From assembly GCF_003589925.1 (NCBI RefSeq), contig NZ_CP032382.1, positions 434,001 through 498,000 of the forward strand: a DNA stretch of 64,000 nucleotides, given 5' to 3'. The stretch is from Chryseolinea soli. Its GTDB lineage: Bacteria > Bacteroidota > Bacteroidia > Cytophagales > Cyclobacteriaceae. Positions within the stretch are counted from its first letter, which is position 1; the number at the start of each line of letters is the position of its first letter. Made by a program: the position numbers and the translations under genes. The notes under the pieces were generated by a model. The model was not told the DNA's origin and did not search any database. It saw only the letters and a list, made by a program, of their open reading frames with translations. Positions 27,370-37,200 of the stretch are shown one piece after another.

Positions 27370-27447
27370 CGCCGCCCTTGTTGGTGTTCTTCACCAACAA
27401 GCATCGGGTGACGATCATTCAAGCATCCACGCACTTCATGTGAACAT
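27370..27447 (+). repeat. Extended intergenic repeat, copy 4
   Basis: CGCCGCCC, then a perfect 10-base arm CTTGTTGGTG (27377-27386), loop TTCTT, arm CACCAACAAG (27392-27401), then CATCGGGTG, three bases, ATCATTCA and CTTCATGTGAACA. It aligns over about 80 bases with the reverse strand of 23964-24045. It lies 51 bases after the stop of permease 3, in the same orientation. Confidence 0.8.
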
Positions 27448-27480
27448 GATTTTGTGGCACAGGAATGTTGCGCCAATTTT

Positions 27481-27520
27481 ACCAACGACATTTCGTCGAA
27501 AACCACGAAATGTCGTTGGT
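27481..27520 (+). terminator. Long perfect hairpin, possible terminator
   Basis: Arm ACCAACGACATTTCGT (27481-27496), eight-base loop, exact complement at 27505-27520, followed by GTTTTAAC. The weak T-run makes it a plausible but not certain terminator. It could also be a 3' stability hairpin for permease 3 or a protein-binding palindrome. Confidence 0.55.
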
Positions 27521-27748
27521 GTTTTAACACTAGACTCCGTGACATCGGTATCCGTTATCGTTTTTCTATTCTTCATGATTTACTTTTCAACTTCGTTAAA
27601 CTATCTTTCATTCAGTCATTGAAAGTGACAGTTGTTATGTAAGTAACAAGACCCCTCTATTCTCACCCTCGGCTTTTTCTGATTATTTGATTTGAACGCA
27701 TTCGCTAGAAGCGCGTGCCGTATATCATTTCCATTTAATCATTTTTTT

Positions 27749-30697
27749 ATGAGAACAAAGACGAACCGTTATCTATCCAACACCACGTTCTTTCCCCACG
27801 CATTACACTTCCTGCTTTGGGTGTTCACCCTACCTTGCTTCGCATCTCCGCCCGAGGAGGCCATGGTCAATCAAGCGCTCTTCAAGTACAATGTGCTCGA
27901 GAAATACAATGCTTCCAATGAGCGACTCGGGCGGGAGTCCAAAAATGAATACATCATTTTACTAGAGCCCGATTGGCATCTCAGTCCCGACTGGATCGAA
28001 GAGCAGGGCAAGACTCAAAAAGTGCTCGCCGGCCGCTACGAGGCACTCAGCAAGATGCTGAAAGATTTCAATGACCTGCGCAAAGACGATCTGCGATTCT
28101 ATGTCGTCGTCGTGAACGACTACCAGATGCTGTTGAACGAAACCATCGACATCAGCAAGCTGCCCGCGCGCGTCACCAACCTCAGTCAACTGGTACAGCT
28201 GCCCGATGTCAACGCTCAATACGACCGGTGCAAAAAAGAGATCGCCCGCATTCCGGCCGGTATTGCCAACGCCATGCTCAAAGCCGGGTACACCAACCGC
28301 GTCATCTATTTCTTCAGCCTCATCCGTCTCTTCAAGCTGGACAAAAAAGAAAGGACCTACCGCTACGACAATCTGACCCTTCTAGGCGACGACCTCAAGT
28401 CGGCAGAGTCCAAGCTGAGGGAGAGCGCCAAGAAAACCTTCACAAAGACCAGCAACTCCGGCGAATTTGTGCAAGGCGCCGTGACCAGCCTCATCAACGC
28501 CATTCACGTGGTCGTTGATGAGGCCGACGACAGCCAACCCGCCGTGGACTGCAGCAACAGCACGGAAGATCTGGTAAACAAGACCAAAGACCTTCGCACA
28601 AAACACTACGCCACCGCCGTCACCGAAACGGCCACCCTATTGGACGTAAAAGCAACGGCCCATCAAAAAGGATCAAAGTATCTTCTGGTGGACGAACCGG
28701 CCGGGTTTGCCGCCGAAGACCTCTTCACCACCACCATCCTCCCCGACAAACTCACCCTGCTGGCCAACGGCAACTCCGACTACAAAGTCTACGTCGTCTT
28801 CAAGGCCATCGACTTCCTCATGCCTGGTGCCGACTGGAAAACCTTCGCGCTGGACGTGGCCGCCAAATCCGTCACCACCAAAACGCCGAACACGATCGTG
28901 GTCGTGGTGCCCTACTACAAACTTTCTTGTCTCGCCAAAACTTGGATCGTCACCAGCCAGAGCACCGGTCTTTTTATGCCTGGTGTGTTTTGTGCCGACC
29001 AAAGTCTGCAGGCCTTAATGAATGCTGCTATGATCGGGCCGGGCAATACTTGGGAAGCGAATTTTAACCAGGCGTTTAGCTACATACCGAAGAAGTATTA
29101 TCTGTTCAAATACGCCGTCTCCTATGATTTCATCGTCAAGCGTTTTGAGCCAGTCGTAAGCACGGGCGCCGGTCATAAGGAAATATGCGATCTGCAGATC
29201 CTAGTGGATAACCGGCTGCGGAAAAACATCGAGGCCAAGGCGGCGATTAAAAAACAGTTCGACGCCAAAGAACAGCTGCCGGATGTGCTGAAAGAAAACT
29301 ACGCGATCCTTAGAACCCTGCCCTCCGAGCCCGGCACCGCCTACTTGCTGAAACACGGTATAAAAGAGAGTGCACTGATCAAAACACGGGGATCGGGGTC
29401 TACTTTGAACAGCATCGCGGGCGAACAATTTGTGAAATGGTTCGTTGCTGGTCAGGCTGCTCAAGCAGAAGGCACCGCGTGGGCCAGCGCAGCCAACAAT
29501 CTCGACGCCAGCGTAGACTCACCGGCAGACGCCGTGTTCATTACGGGTGTCAATCCTGTTAAGCTCGAAAAATACTACGACGCGCTCGACAACCTGGGCA
29601 TGGCTTTGAACTTTGCCGAGTTGGATTGGATAACAGATGGTGCTGGTTTTCTAGTAGCATCGTATTACCAGGATACCAATAGTAAAGTTGTTTATGCCAG
29701 CAGCCTAGCCATACCCGTTGGCGCGATAGTCATTCGGACGGTGGTCAAGCGGTTGAAAATTTTGAAGAAAACAGCTCAGGGTTGGGAGTTGGTCGAAGAT
29801 GCCGTTTCCGTTCTCGAAAATTTGAAAAGCCGGTTGCACACGAAAGGGTGGAGCGACGGTCTGGTGAGCGAATTTGAAAAGGACTTTGTAGGAAATGCAG
29901 AAATGCTCGCTAAATTTGATCAGCGTGAGGGGTTGCTTGACGCCTGGGAATTCACCAGCACGCATGTCAATATTCGGAGGCACGTCCCTTCGTTAGAGAA
30001 AGTATCAGATCTATTAAACGATGCTGATTTCATTGGCAAGCTCCCCAACGGAAGGAGTGATTTGGATGAAATTATTGACGCTGTTAAGAATCCACTAGAT
30101 GGAGGTACGGCATCAAAACTGGCAAAACTCTCTGATCACTTAGAAAATGTAAGGCAAGTAGTCAAGAAGCACGCTGGTGTAGATGGCTTTGACAGACTAA
30201 TGACTGATTTAAAAAACCCGTCATTTGCCATGCAGGATGGTGTTACCCACATGCTCGGCCATGTAAAGAATTTTCCCGAGGGCAAAATCAAGAAATTCGA
30301 TTATGAATTTGACGGGAATGAGGTGGCCTGCGTCAAGTGTAGATTTGATGTAGAGCTTAGTCCAGGAAATACCCCAAAGCTGATCGAGTACAAAAGTTGG
30401 AGCTTAGAAAATATTCCTAACCTTTCGATAAGGCAGTTGACGGAGTATTTTAGAAGTGCCAATACCATAACGGACATTAAGTATGTTTTCAACAAACTTA
30501 AGACATCTGATATTAGTGCCATCAAAAGCCAGATGAAGAACCTCTTGTCAGACAACCTGGATGATATTTTCGAAGCAATGCCATCAAGTCTTAGAGAGAA
30601 CCTATTAGGTGCCGGAAATGATGATAGACTTGATCTATTTGAAGACTTAGTGAGTGATACCGGTTCGAAATTTTATGATTTTATTGAGATCAAATAA
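27749..30697 (+). CDS. Secreted polymorphic toxin-like protein with PD-(D/E)XK-like C-terminal domain
   Basis: 982 residues from MRTKTNRYLSNT, chosen because it yields a signal peptide (hydrophobic ALHFLLWVFTLPCFAS, cleavage near residue 34). The ~600-residue N-terminal region matches no domain I know. A hydrophobic stretch (~650-690, including VVYASSLAIPVGAIVIRTVV) precedes the tail. From about residue 750 base composition falls (hand counts: 34 of 60 G+C at 28741-28800, 24 of 60 at 30421-30480). The tail holds RFDVEL (D867) and LIEYKSW (E880, K882), the spacing of a PD-(D/E)XK nuclease core. The stop overlaps by one base the start of a signal-less AT-rich gene. These traits fit a polymorphic toxin with an exchangeable C-terminal tip (inference); a non-toxic secreted nuclease is the main alternative. 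The gene itself is certain. Confidence 0.7.
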   Translation: MRTKTNRYLSNTTFFPHALHFLLWVFTLPCFASPPEEAMVNQALFKYNVLEKYNASNERLGRESKNEYIILLEPDWHLSPDWIEEQGKTQKVLAGRYEALSKMLKDFNDLRKDDLRFYVVVVNDYQMLLNETIDISKLPARVTNLSQLVQLPDVNAQYDRCKKEIARIPAGIANAMLKAGYTNRVIYFFSLIRLFKLDKKERTYRYDNLTLLGDDLKSAESKLRESAKKTFTKTSNSGEFVQGAVTSLINAIHVVVDEADDSQPAVDCSNSTEDLVNKTKDLRTKHYATAVTETATLLDVKATAHQKGSKYLLVDEPAGFAAEDLFTTTILPDKLTLLANGNSDYKVYVVFKAIDFLMPGADWKTFALDVAAKSVTTKTPNTIVVVVPYYKLSCLAKTWIVTSQSTGLFMPGVFCADQSLQALMNAAMIGPGNTWEANFNQAFSYIPKKYYLFKYAVSYDFIVKRFEPVVSTGAGHKEICDLQILVDNRLRKNIEAKAAIKKQFDAKEQLPDVLKENYAILRTLPSEPGTAYLLKHGIKESALIKTRGSGSTLNSIAGEQFVKWFVAGQAAQAEGTAWASAANNLDASVDSPADAVFITGVNPVKLEKYYDALDNLGMALNFAELDWITDGAGFLVASYYQDTNSKVVYASSLAIPVGAIVIRTVVKRLKILKKTAQGWELVEDAVSVLENLKSRLHTKGWSDGLVSEFEKDFVGNAEMLAKFDQREGLLDAWEFTSTHVNIRRHVPSLEKVSDLLNDADFIGKLPNGRSDLDEIIDAVKNPLDGGTASKLAKLSDHLENVRQVVKKHAGVDGFDRLMTDLKNPSFAMQDGVTHMLGHVKNFPEGKIKKFDYEFDGNEVACVKCRFDVELSPGNTPKLIEYKSWSLENIPNLSIRQLTEYFRSANTITDIKYVFNKLKTSDISAIKSQMKNLLSDNLDDIFEAMPSSLRENLLGAGNDDRLDLFEDLVSDTGSKFYDFIEIK

Positions 30698-31770
30698 TGT
30701 TCAAGAAAGATCAACAAATAGATAATGTAAAAGCGTTCCAAGCTGGAGAGTACCTCTGTTATTTACACACGGGGAAGGGTATTGTTTGCTCTAATGGATT
30801 TGAATATAGTGCAAATACAAAAGGCTCCCTTTATCTGCTTCAGAATAAATTATTTAGACAAAGTTATCGAGGGGAGTTACAAGTGTTTGATGTCGAGCAG
30901 AAGGAATGTATTTTTGAGAATGACAAAAATGAATTTCAATTATTTATTGATCCTCGCACCTCTCTAGAGAATGGCATTGCTATTTACGCAACTCAAAAGA
31001 TTGACAAAAATGAAGAGTATGGCTTATTTGACTTTAAGTCTAAATCCTTTCAAAGAAAAGGAAAGGGAATAAGCACTGCGATTCCAGAATTGCAATTAGG
31101 CCTAAACTGGGGGGGCACGCTATCATCCGTAAATGCGATATCTCTTAATAGCGGAGAAATATTATGGTCATTCGAGGATTTCGGGAAATACAATAACGCG
31201 AGTGGCGATCAATTTAGTGACGGTGTGAAAAATCTACTGGGTGTTTACGGGTCCAGATTGTGGTTTGGTCTTTTATCTGGAAAAATCCTAGGGCTAAATA
31301 TCAAAACGGGTGCCTTAGAGCACCAAGTGGGCTTCAAGGAAAGCGATCTTACCCCATTTTCTTACAATATAAAGGAGGGAGATTATCTGCCTTTTGGAGA
31401 TATGATGCAGTTGGATAAAAATAAAGGAGAGATCATAGGGCTAAGAGACAAATACCTCATGAAAGTTAATTTGGATCAGTCGAATCCCGCGCGAGAGTAC
31501 CTAAATGTGGGCCAAAGTATGGCGACTCATAAAATCATTTCAAGTTACCGGAACAACGATTTCCCTCTAAACGCAAATTTTATTTACTTCTGCGACGATC
31601 GCCAAGGAAAAATCGGCGTGTTTGATCGAAAGAGACAAGAAGTTGTTTGGAGCCATGAATTGGAAATAGAAAAAAGCGGGATCGCACAAATTCTTGAAAT
31701 GAAATATGCAAACAATCGATGGTATGTACTTGATCGGAATGATACCCTTCACATTCTCGAAAGGTGCTGA
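30697..31770 (+). CDS. Putative immunity protein, beta-propeller-like
   Basis: 357 residues, no signal peptide or membrane segment, so cytoplasmic. It consists of repeating strand units with PQQ/WD-propeller flavour: GKGIVCSNGFEYSANTKGSL, LNSGEILWSFEDFG, IKTGALEHQVGF, KRQEVVWSHELEIE and NNRWYVLDRNDTLHILERC. Its ATG shares one base with the stop of the toxin-like gene, implying translational coupling. It is markedly AT-rich (17 of 60 G+C at 30901-30960) compared with surrounding genes, as is the tail of the upstream protein, suggesting that tip and partner were acquired together. Role as immunity protein is inferred from position, location and composition; I recognise no named immunity family. 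Confidence 0.6.
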   Translation: MFKKDQQIDNVKAFQAGEYLCYLHTGKGIVCSNGFEYSANTKGSLYLLQNKLFRQSYRGELQVFDVEQKECIFENDKNEFQLFIDPRTSLENGIAIYATQKIDKNEEYGLFDFKSKSFQRKGKGISTAIPELQLGLNWGGTLSSVNAISLNSGEILWSFEDFGKYNNASGDQFSDGVKNLLGVYGSRLWFGLLSGKILGLNIKTGALEHQVGFKESDLTPFSYNIKEGDYLPFGDMMQLDKNKGEIIGLRDKYLMKVNLDQSNPAREYLNVGQSMATHKIISSYRNNDFPLNANFIYFCDDRQGKIGVFDRKRQEVVWSHELEIEKSGIAQILEMKYANNRWYVLDRNDTLHILERC

Positions 31771-31850
31771 CATGATCAACAACAGATCGAGTCACCCGTT
31801 GCCTTAACAAATTCCGCAGGTCCTCAACCCACCAAGAGTCTTCGGAACCA

Positions 31851-34130
31851 TCACTTCAACAACTCCCCCAACCGCTTCAACTCCGCCTTGTTATCATCAG
31901 AATTAATCGAAGAAATAATCCCATACTTCTCCCGCGTCGTCAACCGCCAACTCAGCGAAGCGCGAGAGTTGTTCTGCCGGATGCTGTCCATCTTTTGTAG
32001 TATCGGGGTGTAGGACTCGGACTGGTACTGGATGTCGACCCGGTCGATCTTATTATGAAACCAGTACTTCGCCTGGTTGATGAACATATCGCTATTGATG
32101 TCCTGGAAATTCTCAAAGTTATTATACACGCTGCTGATGGGCTGTGTCATGTCGTCGATGATGGTTTGCCCGACCTTGGGGGCAATGGCGCCGAGCTTGG
32201 GTGAATCGCGAATGGATACGAAGACTATGCCGGATGTGTTCTCGGCGATCCAGTCTTTATAGGCATAGACAAAACGTACCGCGTCGGTCAGTCCGAAGTT
32301 ATCGGAGATGCCGGCGTCCATGATCTTGATGGCGGGTTCCGTGGGCAGGGTTGTGTTGGGCGTTATGTAGGGGAACGTGGCACTCATGCGCAGGGCAGAA
32401 AGAAATCGGAGATCGCCCGCATTTTGATCCTTGAACAACGTGAAGAAATCGATGCCCGCATATTTAGAAAGGTCATAGTTGGGATAGCTCATAATGTCGT
32501 AGTTCATGAACGACACGGGCCGGGCGGCGATGTAGAGTTTGCGGCCGTCGTTTACAATGGTGGGCGCCAGGATCACCATGGGGATGATGCCTTGTTGCTC
32601 CACGCTGTCGTAGGCTTTGATGGGCTTGTCCATCATGCGCTCGGTGATCTGGTTCAATTGTTCCTCGAAGGTGTAGCCCCGGTCGCGATAATAATAGTTG
32701 CCGTTGTATTCAAACTTGGTGAAGCCTACGAACAGGTCGTTGGCCATCAGGCTAAAGATAAGTGGATTGAGGTTGTCGGTTGAGATGCGTTGGCGATGAA
32801 CTTCAGAATAAGGGTGTGGGTTCTCGCCTTGTTTCTCGCGGAGTTTGAGCTCGCGGAAATAGCTCGCACCGATGAGGCCGCCGGATGCACCCGTGATGAG
32901 GATGCTTTGTTCCATGAGCGCACCGTGGGAAAGACTGTCGGCCGTTTGCAGCGCGGTGAGGGTCCAGAGAGCTGCACGCTTGCCGCCGCCGCTGGCGCAG
33001 AGGAACACCATCTTTGGTTTTTTGTCGGCCGGGAATTTCTTGCGCCAGTTTTCCAGCATGGGATAGTTCGCGCGCCAGTCGCGTTGCAGATGCGCCGTGT
33101 CGTTAAGCACTCTTAGCGAGTTCACGGAGTATTCGGAAGCGGGTTTGAGATAGTCCAACCCAAACGCCTCATAGCGCCGGGTGAGATACTCCTCCCCCAC
33201 CAGGTGATTCAGCACCAGGAAAAGAATGAGGGCGGTCGTGGCCGACCATCCGCCAAACCAGTATGAAAAGGCGCCGGCCATCATCACGAAGATGGTAAGG
33301 AAGATGATGAAGCTCGCGGCGGCGGGAAGCTGGAACGCCGGGTAATCTTTGAACAGGCCCAATACCAGCACGAGCCCGAAGATGAACAGCTCGATGATGA
33401 CGAGGTTGAAATGGTTTTGGTCGAACACTTGCAAAATGGTCGCCTTGTCATAGAAGCCCGAGTCCTCCACGGGCCTCACTTTCAAATTGAAATCTAAATA
33501 GTTGTCGACGCGGATCTGTTTCTTGCGGGCGATGTCCAGCTTCTTCATGGCGCTGGCACGTGTCACTTTCACGTTTTGTTTGATCTTCTCGTCGATGCGG
33601 CAAACCACATAGCGGAAGATGTCTTTGTTCGTAAGCCAGAAATACACAAAGAATATGCCCGACATAAACAGGTAGCCCGCAATGAGACCACCCAAGTTCC
33701 ACGCCAGATCGCCGGCGCGACTGTATTCGTTGTTGATTTGAAACTGGATGATCTCCGTCACATAGACCACCAGGAAGAGCACGGGAATGATGCTGTTGTT
33801 GATCACGAACTTTGAAAAAGGCCGGCTCAATGCACCCACAAACGAAAAGCGATGGCCGTCGGTGATGTAGCAGGTAATGTGAAAGGCCGTGATGAACCCC
33901 GCCGACACCATGCCAATGATGAAAAAGCTGCGGAAGTTTACTTTGTTGAGATATTCAGGGTCCAGGAAAAGGTAGGGGATGCCCAGGTATTTGCCAAAGC
34001 TGCCGGTGACCATGGCAAACAGGATGATCCAGCACAAGATCAACACATGGTTGCGTTTGATGTTGTTCAAGAGCAACTGCGCCGGAAAAGAGTAAACAAG
34101 CCTTGGAACTAAAAAATACAGTTTTCTCAT
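31851..34130 (-). CDS. Patatin-like phospholipase with multi-pass membrane N-terminus
   Basis: 759 residues from MRKLYFLVPRLVYSF; another ATG 11 codons upstream is possible. The N-terminal ~330 residues hold about seven or eight hydrophobic segments (for example HVLILCWIILFAMVTGS and FNLVIIELFIFGLVLVLGLF) with a charged loop between. The C-terminal half is patatin-like: oxyanion region FLCASGGGKRAAL, nucleophile elbow ITGASGGLIG (Ser about residue 416), and the partner Asp in MDAGISDNFG (about 606). Patatin domains hydrolyse acyl esters of membrane lipids with a Ser-Asp dyad. The membrane-tethered architecture suggests lipid remodelling at the inner membrane. It is convergent with the toxin/immunity pair. 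GASGG instead of a strict GxSxG is common in this branch. Confidence 0.85.
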   Translation of the reverse strand: MRKLYFLVPRLVYSFPAQLLLNNIKRNHVLILCWIILFAMVTGSFGKYLGIPYLFLDPEYLNKVNFRSFFIIGMVSAGFITAFHITCYITDGHRFSFVGALSRPFSKFVINNSIIPVLFLVVYVTEIIQFQINNEYSRAGDLAWNLGGLIAGYLFMSGIFFVYFWLTNKDIFRYVVCRIDEKIKQNVKVTRASAMKKLDIARKKQIRVDNYLDFNLKVRPVEDSGFYDKATILQVFDQNHFNLVIIELFIFGLVLVLGLFKDYPAFQLPAAASFIIFLTIFVMMAGAFSYWFGGWSATTALILFLVLNHLVGEEYLTRRYEAFGLDYLKPASEYSVNSLRVLNDTAHLQRDWRANYPMLENWRKKFPADKKPKMVFLCASGGGKRAALWTLTALQTADSLSHGALMEQSILITGASGGLIGASYFRELKLREKQGENPHPYSEVHRQRISTDNLNPLIFSLMANDLFVGFTKFEYNGNYYYRDRGYTFEEQLNQITERMMDKPIKAYDSVEQQGIIPMVILAPTIVNDGRKLYIAARPVSFMNYDIMSYPNYDLSKYAGIDFFTLFKDQNAGDLRFLSALRMSATFPYITPNTTLPTEPAIKIMDAGISDNFGLTDAVRFVYAYKDWIAENTSGIVFVSIRDSPKLGAIAPKVGQTIIDDMTQPISSVYNNFENFQDINSDMFINQAKYWFHNKIDRVDIQYQSESYTPILQKMDSIRQNNSRASLSWRLTTREKYGIISSINSDDNKAELKRLGELLK

Positions 34131-34214
34131 AGACCGCTTCAAGGTATGGAATTTTGCTATCATTTAATACGACACGGCATTCCCAGGTAATACCTCCCCA
34201 CTGGCGGCGTTGCG

Positions 34215-37200
34215 ATGATAAAAAAACCGCTTTCGCGGAATATCCATTCGGTTCGTTGCGTTTGTCGCGGATTGTTCCGTAAGTTTCAGGTTCATTTTTT
34301 AGCCTTTCGTCACTTTAACCTTTCGCATTTTCTGGATAAGCTTTTCTCGATATATCGTTCTTCCGCCGGCTCCGGCAAAACGCGTACGCTAGCCAAGGCG
34401 TATCTGCTGCTGGCGCTGCGCTACCGGGCCGACTACTTCAAGCACATCCTGGCGGTGACCTTCACCAACAAGGCCACGCAGGAAATGAAAGACCGCATCC
34501 TGGCCTACCTCGACGACTTCGCCAATGGTCGTGCCAACGAATTGGCCGAAGAAATAAAAAAAGAACTCGAACTCGACGACAACACGTTTCAACAATACGC
34601 CCAGGAAGCACAGGCTGCCATCCTTCACAAATACGCCCAGTTTTCCATCAGCACCATCGACGCCTTTTTCCAGAAAGTGATCCGCTCCTTCACCCGCGAG
34701 GCTGGGTTGGTCGGCGACTACCGCCTGGAGATCGAGCAGGATGCCGTGCTGGAGGAAGTGATCGACAACCTCATCGACGAACTGGGTGCCAACAAAGAAC
34801 TAACGGACTGGGTGGTCGAGTTTGCCAAGGAGAACCTGGAAAACGAGCGGGCCTGGGATGTGCGACAAAGTCTCCTGGAATTCAGCAATGAGATCTTTCG
34901 CGAGGAATTCAAAGACATCGAGGATCAGGTGATCAAAACCACCGGCGACCGGAAGTTCTTCAACACCTTGCGCGCCACCTTGTGGCAACAGCGAAATTTC
35001 TTCACCAACAAAGTGACGGGCCCGGCGCGGGAAGCGGTGGCGATCCTGTCGGAGTGGGATCCTTCCGATATCCACTATGGTAAAGGCTCCGGCATCTATG
35101 GGTTCCTGGAGCAATTTGCGTCCGAGAAAAAACTAAAAGAGATCCGGCCTCCCGGCGACCGTCTGCCCACGTACCTGACAGCCGAAAACTGGCCGAGCAA
35201 AAAATGCCGCGACCGGCGCGGACTGATCGCCGTGGCCGAGCAAAAGCTCATCCCAATCCTGCGCCAGCTCATGGAAGATTATGAGCTGAACTATAAAAAG
35301 AGTCTCAGCGCCGAAGTGGCGTTGCAAAATCTATACGTCTTTGGCCTCCTCTCCGACATTTCACGCAAGCTGCGCGAATACAAGGACGAGAACAACCTCA
35401 TGCTGCTGGCCGACGCTCCAAAATTTCTCAATGGCGTTATCCAGGACAGCGACACGCCTTTTATCTACGAGAAAGTTGGCTCGTTTTACCGGAACTATCT
35501 CATCGACGAATTCCAAGATACATCGGCGATGCAGTGGAAAAATTTTCTACCCCTCCTGGTAAACAGTCTCGACCAAGGTTACACCAGCCTGGTGGTGGGC
35601 GATGTGAAACAAGCGATCTACCGCTGGCGTGGTGGCGACCTCAAGCTGCTGCAACAAGAGATCGAACAACATATTGGACCGGCGCGCGTCTCGGTGAAAG
35701 AACTGAGCAGCAATTTCAGGAGTGCGCTGGTGGTGGTGGATTTCAACAACAAAGTATTTGAAAAAGCCTCGGCCATGGTGGCGCTGGAAACCGGCCAGTC
35801 CATCCCGAAGGAAGCCTATCACGACATCACCCAAAAAATTTCGCGGACGGAAGAAGGGTTTGTACAGGTAAAATTCCTGCAGGAAGAGGCCGATGTAAGC
35901 TGGAAAGACCAGGCCTTGGAGGAAGTGCCCCGCTACCTGGAGAAGCTCCAGGAAATGGGCGTGCCGCTAAAGGACATTGCCTTCCTGGTGCGAAAGAACG
36001 AAGAAGGCCAGGAGATCGTGGCACACCTGCTGCAATACAAAAACTCCGGCCACGCCAAGCCGGGATGCTCCTACGACGTGGTGTCAAACGAGTCGTTGCG
36101 TTTGGATGGTGCGGCGTCGGTGAACTTGTTGCTGGGAGCCATGCGATATCTGCTCAACCCTGACGATGCCATCGCGCGCGCGCAGCTGGGCTATGAGTTT
36201 GCAAAACTGCACGAACCGGAACGTTCGCTCACCGATGTGTTTGCCGTGACCAACCAGGTGTTCTTTGAGGGCAATCTTCCCGACGCCTTCAAAAAAGAAA
36301 AGGCGGCGTTGAAAAAACTTCCGCTCTTCGAATTGACAGAAACGCTCGTCGACATTTTTAAGATCGGCAACATCAGCGGTGAGATCGCCTACTTGCTGGC
36401 CTTTCAAAATCTGGTGTTGGAATTTTATACCCGCGAAAAGAACGACCTCGGCGCGTTCCTGGAGTGGTGGGAAGCCAACAAACAAAAAAAATCGGTGCAG
36501 GTTTCGGGTGACGTGGATGCGGCACAGATCCTCACCGTACACAAATCGAAGGGGTTGCAATTTAAATACGTGATCATCCCCTTCTGTTCCTGGAATCTCG
36601 ACCACGACAGCTTGCGGGCGCCGCATCTCTGGGTGACGGCTCCCGAACAACCTTTTGCCGATGCAGGGTTCATGCCCGTAAAATATTCGAGCACGCTGCA
36701 ACAAACCTATTTCGCCGGCTATTATGAAACCGAGCGCACGCGAAGCTACCTCGACAACCTCAACCTTTTGTACGTCGCCCTCACCCGCGCGGAAGCGGGG
36801 CTCATGGTGATGGCTCCACATCCCGACGTGCGCAAGAAAAATGTAGCGCAGCTCTTATACAATAGCTTACCCAAAGAAGACGAAAAGCAATGGAACGAGG
36901 CGCACCAGGAATTTAACGCCGGCACCTGGACCACCTCCTCCACCCCAACCCGACACGACGACAGTGCGCTGGGGCTGCCTGTCTACACTTCATTTCGCTG
37001 GCGCGATAAACTGGTGATGCGCCAGTCGGCGAAAACGTTTTTTGAAGACACGCCCTCCGAGCAACAAGAGAAGATTTCGTACGGCATTTATCTTCATACG
37101 GTCCTTTCACGCATCGCGTATGCGCAAGACATTCCCGATACCCTCGATCGCATTGTGCTTGAAGGCCTGATCACCCATGAACAAAAAGAAGTGCTCTACG

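Larger units (their letters stand above)
27326..27748. other. Intergenic region with repeat and long hairpin upstream of the toxin-like gene
   Basis: 423 bases. It holds an extended palindromic repeat (27370-27447) and a 16-base perfect hairpin (27481-27520). The last 170 bases are AT-rich and contain no convincing gene; they presumably include the promoter and ribosome-binding site of the 982-residue secreted protein. No clear TAnnTTTG box was seen. Confidence 0.6.

Noticed and set aside
27326..27748. Insertion-sequence end upstream of the toxin-like gene
   Set aside because: The inverted repeats are local hairpins; no transposase or target duplication is visible.
30697..31770. Annotation as a PQQ-dependent dehydrogenase
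   Set aside because: Blade-like repeats are present but there is no signal peptide, no heme motif and no catalytic Asp/Asn signature; position and composition fit an immunity partner better.
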